A DNA stretch of 64,000 bases from Bog-793 sp963761425 (GCA_963761425.1 CAVXGQ010000005.1:558001-622000), one strand, 5' to 3'. Counted from the first letter of the stretch, positions 17,008 through 26,427 are shown. A program made the numbers and translations. The notes: generated by a model from the sequence alone, not told the origin.

Positions 17008-18021
17008 ATGCAACTGGGCATGGTCGGTCTGGGACGAATGGGATCGAACATGGTGCGACGCCTCATCAAGGCTGGCCACGAGTGCGTCGTGTACGACGTC
17101 AACCAGGACGCCGTGAGGGGACTTAGGTCCAAAGGCGTGACCGGAGCAGCGTCGCTCGAGGACCTCGTGGCCAGGCTTCGGGCACCGCGGGCGATTTGGA
17201 TGATGGTTCCCGCGGCGGTAACGGGTTCCACGCTGGAAGCGCTGTCCGGCCTCGTGGCGGCCGAAGATACGTTGATCGACGGCGGCAACTCGTACTACCG
17301 CGACGACATCGATCGGGCGGAGCAGCTGGCGAAGAGGGGTGTGCACTACGTCGACGTGGGTACCAGCGGCGGGGTGTGGGGGCTCGAGCGCGGCTTTTGC
17401 CTCATGATCGGCGGAGAGAGCGACATCGTCGCCCGCCTCGCACCCATCTTTTCCGCTCTCGCCCCCGGGTTCGCCGTGGCTCCCCGAACCCCGGGTCGTT
17501 CGGGAGAACCAAGCCCGGCGGAGCAGGGTTGGCTTCGCTGCGGACCGAACGGTGCCGGGCACTTCGTGAAGATGGTGCACAACGGCATTGAGTACGCGTT
17601 GATGGCTGCGTACGCCGAGGGTCTCAACATCTTGCGGCACGCGAATGCGGGTGACGTCTCACGCCCGAGCGACGCCGAGACGGCTCCCCTTCGGGATCCG
17701 CAGTACTACCGGTACGTTCTCGATCTTCCTGAGGTGGTGGAGGTTTGGCGTCGCGGCAGCGTCATCGCTTCCTGGCTGTTGGACCTGACGGCGGAGGCGC
17801 TCTCGGCCAACCCCGACCTCAACCAGTTCGAGGGACAGGTTTCGGATTCCGGCGAGGGCCGATGGACAAGTCTTGCGGCAATCGACGAGGGCGTGCCGGC
17901 GACGCTCATCACCGCAGCTGTCTACGCCCGCTTGGGTTCGCAGGGGGCAGCGCTATTCGCGAACAAGGTCCAGTCGGCGCAGCGCTACGCCTTCGGCGGT
18001 CATGTGGAGAAGAAACCGTGA
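17008..18021 (+). CDS. gnd: 6-phosphogluconate dehydrogenase, decarboxylating (short type)
   Basis: A 337-residue enzyme of the short 6PGDH form. Rossmann start MQLGMVGLGRMGSNMVRRL, cofactor region YDVNQDA, LIDGGNSYYRDD, the substrate loop VGTSGGVWGLERGFCLMIGG, and the catalytic block CGPNGAGHFVKMVHNGIEY with the Lys and Asn of the active site. It oxidises 6-phosphogluconate to ribulose 5-phosphate and CO2 in the pentose phosphate pathway. The ATG at 17008 follows GGAGAGGGAGG. Its stop overlaps the pgi start by one base, so the two are translationally coupled. A YDVNQ loop rather than an Arg-rich one suggests NAD preference, which is an inference. Confidence 0.88.
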   Translation: MQLGMVGLGRMGSNMVRRLIKAGHECVVYDVNQDAVRGLRSKGVTGAASLEDLVARLRAPRAIWMMVPAAVTGSTLEALSGLVAAEDTLIDGGNSYYRDDIDRAEQLAKRGVHYVDVGTSGGVWGLERGFCLMIGGESDIVARLAPIFSALAPGFAVAPRTPGRSGEPSPAEQGWLRCGPNGAGHFVKMVHNGIEYALMAAYAEGLNILRHANAGDVSRPSDAETAPLRDPQYYRYVLDLPEVVEVWRRGSVIASWLLDLTAEALSANPDLNQFEGQVSDSGEGRWTSLAAIDEGVPATLITAAVYARLGSQGAALFANKVQSAQRYAFGGHVEKKP

Positions 18022-19661
18022 TGGAGACGGTCGGAGCGGCGGGCACCGCCGAATGGCACAAACTGGCCGACCAGCACGTCAAGGACCGCGACACCCACCT
18101 GAGGCAGTTCTTCGCGGCGGATCCAGGACGTGGGCGTCGCATGAGGCTGGAGGTGGGTGACCTCCACCTCGATTACTCGAAGCACCGGCTCACCGGAGAG
18201 ACGATGGACACGCTCATCGCCCTCGCCAGACGGGTCGGTGTCGAGCGGTGGCGGGATGCGATGTTCGCCGGGGAGCACATCAACGTGACCGAGGACCACG
18301 CGGTCCTCCACGTCGCGCTGCGGATGCCGCCTGGTGCGCAGTTGGAGGTTGATGGCCAGGACGTCGTCGGTGATGTGCATCGGGTTCTCGACAAGATGGG
18401 GGAGCTCTCGGACCGGATCCGGGACGGCAGGTGGACGGGCGCAACGGGTCGGCGGATCCGATCGGTGGTGAACATCGGAATCGGTGGGTCGGATCTCGGT
18501 CCGGCGATGGCCTACGAGGCCCTGCACGATGAGGCGAACGAGGAGATCTCGTGCCGATTCGTATCTAACGTCGATCCTGTCGACCTGTGGGACAAGACTC
18601 ACGATCTCGATCCTGCCGAGACGCTCTTCGTCGTGTGCTCCAAGACCTTCACAACCCTGGAGACTCTGACGAACGCTCGCACCGCGAAGGCATGGCTGCT
18701 TTCGGGGCTCGGGTTGGGTGAGAAGGCCGTTGCGAGTCATTTCATCGCGGTGTCGACGAATAGCGAAGCGGTCGCCGCCTTCGGGATCGATCCCGCGAAC
18801 ATGCTTGAGTTTTGGGACTGGGTCGGAGGACGGTACTCGTTCGACTCGGCGATCGGCTTTTCGCTGATGGTCGCGATCGGCCGAAAACAGTTCGGCGAGA
18901 TGCTCGAGGGATTCCGCGCGATGGATGAGCACTTCTGCTCAGCTCCGCTCGCCATGAACATGCCGGTCGTTCTGGGCATGCTCAATCTCTGGTACAACAA
19001 CTTCTTCGGAACCGAGACCCACGCGGTCCTTCCGTATTCGCAGCGCCTTGCCCTCTTACCGGCTTACTTGCAGCAGCTGACGATGGAGTCGAACGGCAAG
19101 CGCGTGAAGCGCGACGGGATCGCGGTAGATGTGCAATCGGGGGAGATCTACTGGGGCGCGCCGGGAACCAACGGCCAGCACGCTTTCTACCAGCTGCTCC
19201 ACCAGGGAACGAAGCTCGTGCCGGTGGACTTCATCGGGTTCGCGAACTCGACTCGTGAATCCGGTGACCAGCACGATCTACTGATGGCGAACTGTCTCGC
19301 GCAAAGCGCCGCGCTCGCGTTCGGCAGGACGGCTGAAGAGCTAGCCGCCGAGGGCGTTCCGGCGGAACTGGTGCCCCACAAGGCGATGCCGGGGAATAGG
19401 CCCAGTTCAACGATCCTCGCACCCCGGCTCACGCCCTCGGTGCTTGGCCAGCTCGTTGCCCTCTATGAGCACGCGACCTTCATCGAGGGGGTCGTTTGGG
19501 GCATCGACTCGTTCGACCAATGGGGTGTCGAGCTCGGCAAGGTGACCGCATGGGAGCTGGCCCCGGTGCTTCGAGGCGAGTCGCCTCCGGACTTGAGGGA
19601 CCTGGACGGCTCGACGGCCGGGCTGGTCGAGTACTTTCGGTCACGTCGGGACGCCGACTGA
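18021..19661 (+). CDS. pgi: Glucose-6-phosphate isomerase
   Basis: A 546-residue enzyme of normal length. Signatures: NIGIGGSDLGPAMAYEAL (phosphate-binding), CSKTFTTLETL, FWDWVGGRYS, FGTETHAVLPYSQRLALLPA, QLTMESNGKRV, and WGAPGTNGQHAFYQLLHQGT with the catalytic Glu/His region. It interconverts glucose 6-phosphate and fructose 6-phosphate. The ATG at 18021 shares one base with the gnd stop (TGATG); a GTG three bases earlier is possible. Pairing gnd with pgi links the oxidative pentose phosphate path with glycolysis. Confidence 0.95.
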   Translation: METVGAAGTAEWHKLADQHVKDRDTHLRQFFAADPGRGRRMRLEVGDLHLDYSKHRLTGETMDTLIALARRVGVERWRDAMFAGEHINVTEDHAVLHVALRMPPGAQLEVDGQDVVGDVHRVLDKMGELSDRIRDGRWTGATGRRIRSVVNIGIGGSDLGPAMAYEALHDEANEEISCRFVSNVDPVDLWDKTHDLDPAETLFVVCSKTFTTLETLTNARTAKAWLLSGLGLGEKAVASHFIAVSTNSEAVAAFGIDPANMLEFWDWVGGRYSFDSAIGFSLMVAIGRKQFGEMLEGFRAMDEHFCSAPLAMNMPVVLGMLNLWYNNFFGTETHAVLPYSQRLALLPAYLQQLTMESNGKRVKRDGIAVDVQSGEIYWGAPGTNGQHAFYQLLHQGTKLVPVDFIGFANSTRESGDQHDLLMANCLAQSAALAFGRTAEELAAEGVPAELVPHKAMPGNRPSSTILAPRLTPSVLGQLVALYEHATFIEGVVWGIDSFDQWGVELGKVTAWELAPVLRGESPPDLRDLDGSTAGLVEYFRSRRDAD

Positions 19662-19804
19662 GTAAGACGCGCCGCGAGGGTTCACTCGGGATGCCTTTCC
19701 CCTCGGGCGAGACGACGGAGGTGTTTGGGGGATAGAACCGGCCAGCGTCATCCGAGTAGGGGTCGCGGGAACTCGCCAGGCCGGATCACCAGCGTTCCTG
19801 GTTG

Positions 19805-20581
19805 TCAGGTGAGCGTGACCGTAGAGGTTGGCACCAGGACGTGGATCGGCTCACCCCAGTTGCTAAAGGTCAAGCTCGCGGTGCTCTTTCCCTGATCCTT
19901 GATGAGCCGAATGGGCAGCGAAGGGCCATTGGCCGTGACGTCGAGGACCAAGTGAGCGACCTTCTTCGAAGAGATCGTCGACCATTTCAAGATGCGAGCG
20001 GCTTGGCCGTTCACCCGCCCGGTGGTCATGACGACCTTGGAATTCTTCGGCAGCAGGCTTTGGACCGTTTGGAGCAGTGGCTTGATAGTCACCGCCTCGT
20101 CGACACCTGAGTACTGCGACGTGCTCGGCTTGGTGAAGATCCATTTCTTCCCAACAATCTTCAACTGTGCCGAGGTGAGGCCGAGGAGTTTCAGTCCCGC
20201 AGTATTTCCCGAGACAAAGGCGGCAGTCGGAGTGAGGCGGAACAGAATCTTGGCCTCTCCGACCATCAAGGATTCGAGGCCCCGCTTGCGTCCTGCGTCT
20301 TCGGTGATCGTAGTGGTGACCTTGGTGGAGGCGTCATAGGCGGTGACCACGCATCGGACGCTGTCTTCTGCGGCCATAGCCCTTTTCATCGCGGCGAGGA
20401 TGGACTTCGAGGTCGGTCTCGGCTTGGCGGCAGGGGACGCGTTCACGGCGTCGACCAACGAGCTGGAAAGGAATAGGAGAAGACACGCTCCGGCGCCCGC
20501 CACTGCCGGCAGCAACCTGAGCTGCCGGCGCGCCGAGCACGCGGCGAGATGGGAGCTCACCAGCGCAGCATACCTGGCCAC
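19805..20581 (-). CDS. Exported LppX/LprG-like protein
   Basis: A 258-residue protein with a hydrophobic segment at about 25-45 (LPAVAGAGACLLLFLSSSLV) serving as signal or anchor. The mature part has DSVRCVVTAYDAS, FVSGNTAGLKLLGLTSAQLKIVGKKWIF and PTSTVTLT, the pattern of actinobacterial secreted proteins with the half-barrel LolA/LppX/LprG fold that bind lipids. No canonical lipobox is obvious. Specific role unknown. It is convergent with pgi. Confidence 0.55.
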   Translation of the reverse strand: MARYAALVSSHLAACSARRQLRLLPAVAGAGACLLLFLSSSLVDAVNASPAAKPRPTSKSILAAMKRAMAAEDSVRCVVTAYDASTKVTTTITEDAGRKRGLESLMVGEAKILFRLTPTAAFVSGNTAGLKLLGLTSAQLKIVGKKWIFTKPSTSQYSGVDEAVTIKPLLQTVQSLLPKNSKVVMTTGRVNGQAARILKWSTISSKKVAHLVLDVTANGPSLPIRLIKDQGKSTASLTFSNWGEPIHVLVPTSTVTLT

Positions 20582-20875
20582 ATCCGGGCCGAATTCTGGA
20601 GGCGCGCCCCGGTGAGGCGTCGCTCGTATCGGGTTTGAGCCCTCGCCTCCCCGATCCTCAGTGCCTCGGGGGCGCCTCAGGCGATGCTCGCCGGCGCCCT
20701 ATCACCGGACGTTCCGTGAGGTTTAGCGCGTCGCTCCGACGTCTTCTTCGATCGGCACCGAAGGCGAGGACATCTGAACGAGGACGCCACCCCAAGGAGG
20801 CGCGACCGAGAGTTGGCCGCCGGCTGATCGAGAAGGTTGCCAACAACGGCGCCTGGGGAAGTTGCAACTAGGGCT

Positions 20876-22663
20876 CTAGTCGTCGGTGACTTCTTCGTTT
20901 GCGGGCCGCGAGGCCGTAGTCGGATTCGGTGGGTTGTTCTCGAGCTGCAAGCGAGACGAGGCGATCGCCTCCCGTGCGCGGTCGACATCGAAGGCGCGGG
21001 CGTGCTTGACGGACCGGCAGGCCTCCGTGACGGCGGCAAGGAAAGCGGACGGCTCGCGATGCGACGTGCGACCGCCGAAGGTGCGTTCCCGGCACCAGGA
21101 GCAGTGCAGCTCCTCGGTGGCCCGGCTGAGAGCGACGTAGAGAAGGCGCTGCTCCTCCTCGCGCGCCGCGGCGGTCTTCGCGTGTCCGATGGGAACGAGG
21201 CCGTCCTCGATTCCGGTTACGAACACGACCTCCCACTCCAGACCCTTGGCGCGATGGAAGGTGAGGAGGTCGACTCCATCGGAGGCGGCCGTGGGCGGGT
21301 CGTCGTGGAGGGCCTGGCGCAGGAACGTCAGGAATCCGCTTGCCGTGGGAGCCGCGTCAACCGCGCTGTAATCCGAAGCGATCCGCGCCAGCACCGCAAG
21401 GTCAAGATCGCTTTCCCCGTCGAGATCGTCGTGGTCGCCATCCGTGTCGGACCCGTCAGGCGCGATCTCGCGGTGGTGGCCTTTCTCGATCGCGAGATCT
21501 TCGAGCCAGGAAGCGTAGGCGTCGCGACCGACCCGGCCGTTGAGTCGGTCGAGCTCCTCGCGCACCGTCGGACGCGAAAGAAAGGCGCCACCGGCCCCGC
21601 CGTGGAAGGGCACACCGGCGGTGGACAGCGCTGATTCGAACAAGATGAGCTGGGCGTTGGTCCGGGCCAGGATCGCACAGGTCGACCATGGCGACCCCGG
21701 GCGGTGTCGGTGCCGAAGGGTGGCGGCGACGCCGGCGGCTTCGGCGAGATCGGACGAGTACTCGACGACGTTCGGGGCCGTCCCGTCGGGGCGGCCAGCC
21801 GCCTGGGGTGCACCTCCCGCGGTGAGAGCTGCAGAGGCGACCGCGACCACCTGGGGCGTCGAGCGGTAATTGGTCTGAAGCTCGATCACGGTCGAGCCGG
21901 GATAGCGCGTGGTGAACGTCATGACCGCGGCGGGATCCGCGCCGTTCCATCCGTAGATCGCCTGGCGCGGGTCGCCCACGGCGAATAGATCGTCCCGCGG
22001 ACCGAGCCAGGTGTCGAGCAGTCTCAGCTGGGCGGGGTTGGCGTCCTGGAGCTCGTCGACGAAGAGGTGTTGGAATCGCCAACGTTGTACCGCGGCGAAG
22101 GAAGGTTCGGAAGCCATCGCGTCGGCGAGGCGATCGAGCAGATCTTCGAAATCGAAGAGGCGTAGATGACGTTTCTCCTGTTCGTAGCGCGAGTACCACT
22201 CGGCGACCTGTACCAGATCAACGCGAGGAGCGCGGCCGAACCGCTCGGCCTGCTCGACGTAACGATCCGGCGAGATCAGTCTCGCCTTGGCCCATTCGAT
22301 CTCACTGGCCACTGAGGCGAGGAGTTCCCTTCGACCAGCGGGACGGGTCCCACGGAGCTGGATGAAGGCCGAAGAGGGCAGCAACCGGCCAAGCAGCTGG
22401 GCTTTCGATTCGAGAACGGTGGGCGGATCGCGGTCATCGTCGAGGGCCCGCATCCGAAGCTGGGCAAGTGCGACGGCGTGGAATGTCCCCGCGGTCACTG
22501 GTGCGGGAAGACCGAGTTCTTTCAGGCGTGACCGGAGCTCACCGGCAGCCTTTCGGGTGAATGTCAGCGCGAGCACGTGGGCGGGTGCGGCGTCCCCGTT
22601 GAGCACCCTCCAGGCGATGCGCCGTGTGAGGACACGGGTCTTGCCGGTGCCAGCTCCGGCCAC
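20876..22663 (-). CDS. UvrD/PcrA-like superfamily 1 DNA helicase (5' end frameshifted)
   Basis: All helicase motifs are present: Walker A GAGTGKT, Ia ALTFTRKAAGELRSRL, II LFVDELQDANPAQLRLLD, III AVGDPRQAIYGWNGADP, IV LQTNYRSTP, V LTFHRAKGLEWEVVFVTGIE, VI EQRLLYVALSRATEEL. It is a 3'-5' DNA translocase of repair or recombination type, about 600 residues and so shorter than PcrA. In this frame the first usable start is the GTG at 22663, right at Walker A. The preceding residues VERAAITSPSAPLLVV are clearly homologous but have no start before an in-frame stop. A better N-terminus (VTLSPGLRHVLAGCDERR) lies in another frame from a GTG at 22757, joined near 22703. One base appears to be gained there, by mutation or assembly error. 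Confidence 0.8.
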   Translation of the reverse strand: MAGAGTGKTRVLTRRIAWRVLNGDAAPAHVLALTFTRKAAGELRSRLKELGLPAPVTAGTFHAVALAQLRMRALDDDRDPPTVLESKAQLLGRLLPSSAFIQLRGTRPAGRRELLASVASEIEWAKARLISPDRYVEQAERFGRAPRVDLVQVAEWYSRYEQEKRHLRLFDFEDLLDRLADAMASEPSFAAVQRWRFQHLFVDELQDANPAQLRLLDTWLGPRDDLFAVGDPRQAIYGWNGADPAAVMTFTTRYPGSTVIELQTNYRSTPQVVAVASAALTAGGAPQAAGRPDGTAPNVVEYSSDLAEAAGVAATLRHRHRPGSPWSTCAILARTNAQLILFESALSTAGVPFHGGAGGAFLSRPTVREELDRLNGRVGRDAYASWLEDLAIEKGHHREIAPDGSDTDGDHDDLDGESDLDLAVLARIASDYSAVDAAPTASGFLTFLRQALHDDPPTAASDGVDLLTFHRAKGLEWEVVFVTGIEDGLVPIGHAKTAAAREEEQRLLYVALSRATEELHCSWCRERTFGGRTSHREPSAFLAAVTEACRSVKHARAFDVDRAREAIASSRLQLENNPPNPTTASRPANEEVTDD

Positions 22664-22851
22664 GACCAGGAGGGGCGCCGATGGGGAGGTGATCGCGGCG
22701 CGCTCGACGCTCGTCGCATCCCGCGAGGACGTGGCGGAGCCCAGGACTGAGGGTCACTGCTCGGGACGGTACTCGGCGGCTGTCGTGGTCGGGCGTGGAC
22801 GAAGGCGACAAACACGGAGCGCCAGCTCGGGAGCTATTAGCGTCGGCAGCG

Positions 22852-23598
22852 ATGCTGAGCGGGTACCTCGACGGGAAGCTTTTCGGCGAGGCATTCGGAC
22901 AAGCCCCGCCCTGGGTGCTCGCCCTCCATGGCTGGGGTCGCTCGCACACGGACTTCGCTGGAGTTCTCCGATCTTTGGACACCGGGGAGACCATCGACGG
23001 CATCGCCCTCGACCTGCCGGGCTTTGGTGCGTCGCCCCCTCCACCCGAACCGTGGGGAGCGAGGGAGTACGCGGCCTTCATTCAGCCGGTGCTCGACGAG
23101 ATGGATGATCGGGTGGTGATCCTTGGGCATTCCTTCGGTGGTCGAGTTGCGGTGGAACTCGCGGCGCTCAGGGGAGACCGCACGGCGGCACTGGTGTTGA
23201 CCGGGGTGCCGCTCGTGCCGGTTGCCCGACGGCCCCGCCCCAGGCTTCGGTACCGGATGGTGCGGACGCTGGCCGGGATGGGGCTCGTCGACCAAGGCCG
23301 CCTGGCCAGAGCGCGGGAGCGGTACGGGTCCCGTGACTACCGGGAGGCTCGAGGCGTCATGCAGGCGGTGCTCGTGCGTGTTCTCGGCGAGGACTACCGA
23401 GCGGCTCTGAAAAGTCTGCACTGTCCCGTAGAACTCGTGTGGGGCGACCGGGATACCGTCGTTCCAATCGAGGCGGCTCGTCGGGCACTTCCGGCGATCG
23501 CCGCCGGACGGCTGACGATCCTCCGGAATGTCGACCACTTTGTACCGTCCGCAGCACCGGCAGCCTTGCGGGCCGCGGTGCTCGAACACCGGCCATGA
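22852..23598 (+). CDS. Alpha/beta hydrolase
   Basis: A 248-residue alpha/beta hydrolase. The oxyanion-hole motif is LALHGWGRSHTDF, the nucleophile elbow is VVILGHSFGGRVA (Ser), the acid is in VWGDRDTVVP (Asp), and the base is in NVDHFVPS (His). The substrate is unknown; small C-C hydrolase or esterase relatives are possible. The ATG at 22852 is chosen over an upstream in-frame start because it precedes the first strand closely. It ends in an ATGA overlap with the following Mur-ligase gene, so they are co-translated. Confidence 0.82.
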   Translation: MLSGYLDGKLFGEAFGQAPPWVLALHGWGRSHTDFAGVLRSLDTGETIDGIALDLPGFGASPPPPEPWGAREYAAFIQPVLDEMDDRVVILGHSFGGRVAVELAALRGDRTAALVLTGVPLVPVARRPRPRLRYRMVRTLAGMGLVDQGRLARARERYGSRDYREARGVMQAVLVRVLGEDYRAALKSLHCPVELVWGDRDTVVPIEAARRALPAIAAGRLTILRNVDHFVPSAAPAALRAAVLEHRP

Positions 23599-24290
23599 CG
23601 GCACTGCTCGTCGCGACGATTGCTGTCTCGGCGGTGGGCGCCACCCTCGCGAGCCTCCGTTGGCTGCGTGTCGTGCAACGAGAGCACTACCTATCGGGCT
23701 CGGTGCTCCGGTTCGCTCGACGTTGGTGGATTCATGACCCCGCCCACTGCCTGGCTGCGGCGTGCGCGATTGGTTCGGTGATCGCCGGGGGCTTCGTGGC
23801 CGGAATAGGCATGCTCGGGGGGATCGTGGTCGCCGGGGGACCGCTGGGTCTCGGATTGCGTGGCCGGAGCGGACCTCTGCGATGGACCCGGCGACTCTCG
23901 ACGATCGCGTCGATCACCGTCGCCGAATATGGGTCGGCGACCGGCGCCGCAGCCGCGGTAGGCGGTCTTCGGCCCACGGCGACCGTCCTGGCGGTGGGGG
24001 CGGTCGGTGCACCGATCCTCCTCGAGATCGCGTTGGTGATTGACCGTCCCGTCGAATGGGCCGTGGCGCGGTCGGTACCTGAGGGCAGGCGCAGGACAAA
24101 CTGGCCCGGATCGACCCGGTCGTCGTGGGCATCACCGGCTCGTACGGTAAGACCTCGACGAAGAACTACGCGACCCATCTGCTCTCGAGCGCCTACCGGG
24201 TGGTCGCCAGCCCGCGGAGTTTCAACAACCGTGCGGGATTGGCACGGGCCGTCAACGAGAGCCTTGTCACCGGAACGGAGGTCTTTGTAG
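23595..24290 (+). CDS. N-terminal membrane part of a MurF-like ligase (frameshifted from the catalytic part)
   Basis: Starts at the ATG overlapping the hydrolase stop. Residues 1 to about 165 are mostly hydrophobic, with four or so membrane segments, ending IDRPVEWAVARSVPEG. Related actinobacterial Mur ligases carry such a membrane region directly before the ATP-binding loop. Beyond about 24090 this frame turns into arginine-rich nonsense overlapping the ligase frame, while the other frame, preceded by a stop, reads AQDKLARIDPVVVGITGSYG. A single lost base at about 24086-24098 explains it. No obvious slippery heptamer is present. Confidence 0.6.
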   Translation: MTALLVATIAVSAVGATLASLRWLRVVQREHYLSGSVLRFARRWWIHDPAHCLAAACAIGSVIAGGFVAGIGMLGGIVVAGGPLGLGLRGRSGPLRWTRRLSTIASITVAEYGSATGAAAAVGGLRPTATVLAVGAVGAPILLEIALVIDRPVEWAVARSVPEGRRRTNWPGSTRSSWASPARTVRPRRRTTRPICSRAPTGWSPARGVSTTVRDWHGPSTRALSPERRSL

Positions 24291-25171
24291 CCGAGATGGG
24301 CGCGTATGGACCCGGTGAGATCGCGGCCATGGTGTCGTGGCTGGCTCCGCGGGTCGCGGTTATCACGGCGATCGGCCCGGTACACCTCGAGCGCTTCAGG
24401 TCACTCGATCGCACGCTCCGTGCCAAGCAGGAGATAACCCATGGTGCCGACACCGTGGTTCTCAATGTCGACGACGAGCGTCTTGCCCCGTTGGCGGATG
24501 CCCTGGTGGCCGACGGCCGGCGGGTCATCCGTTGCTCAACCAGCGATCTCGGCTGTGACGTCGCGGTGATCCCCAACGGGGCCAGTGCCGAGCTCTACGT
24601 GAACGGTTCGCGCGCCGGAGAACTCCTCCTCGACCCCCGTAGGCCGCTTGCGCTGTCGAATGTGGGCTGCGCGGTCGGCATTGCCCGAGCCCTGGGGGTA
24701 CCGGTGACGGACATCAGCGCACGGCTGGGTTGGCTTCCGATCGTCGAACACCGGCTGGAAGTGGGCGTCTCGCCGGCCGGAGTCGTGGTGCTCGACGACA
24801 CCTTCAACGCGAATCCGGTCGGTGTGCGGCTCGCGCTGGCAGCGCTGGAGGCCAACGCGCCGCCCGGGGTGCGCAAGGTGGTGGTCACCCCGGGGATGGT
24901 CGAGCTTGGTGGTCGGCAGCGGATCGAGAACGAGGTTTTCGCCCGCGAAGTGGCGGAGGTCGCGACGGACCTCGTCGTCGTGGGCGAGACGAATCGCCGC
25001 GCCCTGCTCTCCGGGGCGAGCGGGGCCCGGACGTCGGAAGGGAGCCATGACCGACTCCTTCAGGTCACCACGGTCGGCTCGCGAGGCGTCGCGGTGGCCT
25101 GGGTTCGGCGCGAGCTGCACGCGGGCGATGTCGTCCTCTACGAGAACGACCTTCCCGATCAGTACCCGTAG
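24125..25171 (+). CDS. MurF-like Mur ligase, catalytic part
   Basis: Contains the ATP-binding loop GITGSYGKTSTKNY, the FNNRAGLARAVNES segment, EMGAYGPGEIAAM, the GPVHLERF magnesium/carbamate region and a C-terminal domain with VLDDTFNANPVGVRLAL. That order is characteristic of MurF (UDP-MurNAc-tripeptide--D-Ala-D-Ala ligase). The ddl gene, which makes its D-Ala-D-Ala substrate, follows directly, which supports a cell-wall role. The GTG at 24125 cuts into the first strand, so the true protein almost certainly begins at 23595 through a frameshift. Divergence from canonical MurF and the membrane N-terminus leave room for a related amide-ligase function. Confidence 0.75.
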   Translation: MGITGSYGKTSTKNYATHLLSSAYRVVASPRSFNNRAGLARAVNESLVTGTEVFVAEMGAYGPGEIAAMVSWLAPRVAVITAIGPVHLERFRSLDRTLRAKQEITHGADTVVLNVDDERLAPLADALVADGRRVIRCSTSDLGCDVAVIPNGASAELYVNGSRAGELLLDPRRPLALSNVGCAVGIARALGVPVTDISARLGWLPIVEHRLEVGVSPAGVVVLDDTFNANPVGVRLALAALEANAPPGVRKVVVTPGMVELGGRQRIENEVFAREVAEVATDLVVVGETNRRALLSGASGARTSEGSHDRLLQVTTVGSRGVAVAWVRRELHAGDVVLYENDLPDQYP

Positions 25172-25178
25172 GGTGACG

Positions 25179-25205
25179 TGGCTCGACCCGAGTCGGGGTC
25201 GACCA
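25179..25205. terminator. Possible hairpin between murF-like and ddl
   Basis: TGGCTCGACCC faces GGGTCGACCA with a short loop and one bulge. No T-run follows, so it may be an attenuating or mRNA-stabilising hairpin rather than an intrinsic terminator. Confidence 0.35.
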
Positions 25206-25245
25206 GGCGTAGAGGTCGGTATGGGGGGCTGCCTACAATGCGGCG

Positions 25246-26376
25246 ATGGCTGGATCCCCCTTACGCGTCGCAGTGCTCTTCGGTGGGCCGTCGCCTGAAC
25301 ACGACGTTTCGATCCTGACCGGCCTCCAGGCAGCACGTGCTCTTGAAACGGAATCGGGAATTGGGACGGTGCACGCCCTGTACTGGACGAAGGCCGGCAG
25401 CTGGTTGGAGGTGGCGAGCGCGTCGGAGGCCAGGGCGTTCGTCGACGGGCCGCCAGAGGATGCCAGGCGGGTCGAGCTTCGTACCGGTCCCGACGGCGGA
25501 TTCGTCACGCGCTCGGGCCGACATGGCTCCAAGGTGCAGGTTCTCGGGTTCGATGCGGCGATCATCTGTTGCCACGGCGGCCCGGGGGAGGACGGCACCC
25601 TCCAGGGGATGCTCGACTGCGCGCACGTCGCTTACAGCGGACCGAGCGCGGCGTCGGCGGCGCTGGGCATGGACAAACTGGCGACGACCGGCGTGCTCTC
25701 CGCGGCCGGAGTGCCGACGTTGCCTCGGATGGCGCTCGATGCGGCTACGGCCGAGCCGAGCATCCCGGGACCGTACATCGTCAAACCGCGTTACGGGGGT
25801 TCGTCGATCGGGATCGACGTGGTGCGGGATTGGCCGACCGCCCTGGCGCGCCTCGGCACGAACGTCCACTTGCGACCAGGAGCGGTGATCGAGCCGTACC
25901 GCGAAGATCTCTACGACCTCCAGGTCGCGGTGCGGACGTGGCCCGAGACCTCGCTGTCGGCTATCGAGCGCCCCCTCGGTCGCGACACGTCGACGGAGAT
26001 CCTCGAGTATGCCGACAAATACGTCGGCGGAGAGGGGATGCTGAGTGCGCCACGAGAGCTGCCGGCGCGGATAGGCGCGGGTCTGGAAGAGGAGCTGCGG
26101 GGTGCCGCGTTGTTAGCCGCAAAGGTGCTCGGCGCGCGAGGCGTCAACCGAATCGACTTCCTATCCGACGGTCGCGTGCTCTATCTGAATGAGATCAACA
26201 CCATTCCCGGCTCTCTGGCTCGTCACCTCTTCGTCGACCCTCCGGTGCCCTTCGGGGAGCTGCTCATCGGGCTCGCGCTCGAAGCGGTAGAACGTCCCGC
26301 AATGGTGTTCTCCACCGCGGGTGCCGATGGTTCGGTGCTGCGCGGAGCGGGGACCATCGCGGCCAAGCTCGGATGA
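25246..26376 (+). CDS. ddl: D-alanine--D-alanine ligase
   Basis: A 376-residue ATP-grasp ligase. The N-terminal GGPSPEHDVSILTG is the Ddl signature with the catalytic Glu and Ser. Next come CHGGPGEDGTLQGMLD, the ATP-grasp loop VKPRYGGSSIGID, and the metal-binding end RIDFLSDGRVLYLNEINTIPG. It joins two D-alanines for peptidoglycan stem peptides. A Tyr/Phe residue that would mark D-Ala-D-Lac specificity was not checked. It follows the MurF-like ligase by 74 bases. Confidence 0.92.
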   Translation: MAGSPLRVAVLFGGPSPEHDVSILTGLQAARALETESGIGTVHALYWTKAGSWLEVASASEARAFVDGPPEDARRVELRTGPDGGFVTRSGRHGSKVQVLGFDAAIICCHGGPGEDGTLQGMLDCAHVAYSGPSAASAALGMDKLATTGVLSAAGVPTLPRMALDAATAEPSIPGPYIVKPRYGGSSIGIDVVRDWPTALARLGTNVHLRPGAVIEPYREDLYDLQVAVRTWPETSLSAIERPLGRDTSTEILEYADKYVGGEGMLSAPRELPARIGAGLEEELRGAALLAAKVLGARGVNRIDFLSDGRVLYLNEINTIPGSLARHLFVDPPVPFGELLIGLALEAVERPAMVFSTAGADGSVLRGAGTIAAKLG

Positions 26377-26427
26377 AGGACCGGAGGGCCGCCTAGCCGA
26401 GGTGCGTGGGCGGCCGAAGGAGAGGCG

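Noticed and set aside
24080..24130. Programmed -1 ribosomal frameshift in the murF-like gene
   Set aside because: No X XXY YYZ slippery heptamer or downstream hairpin could be identified; an indel is simpler.
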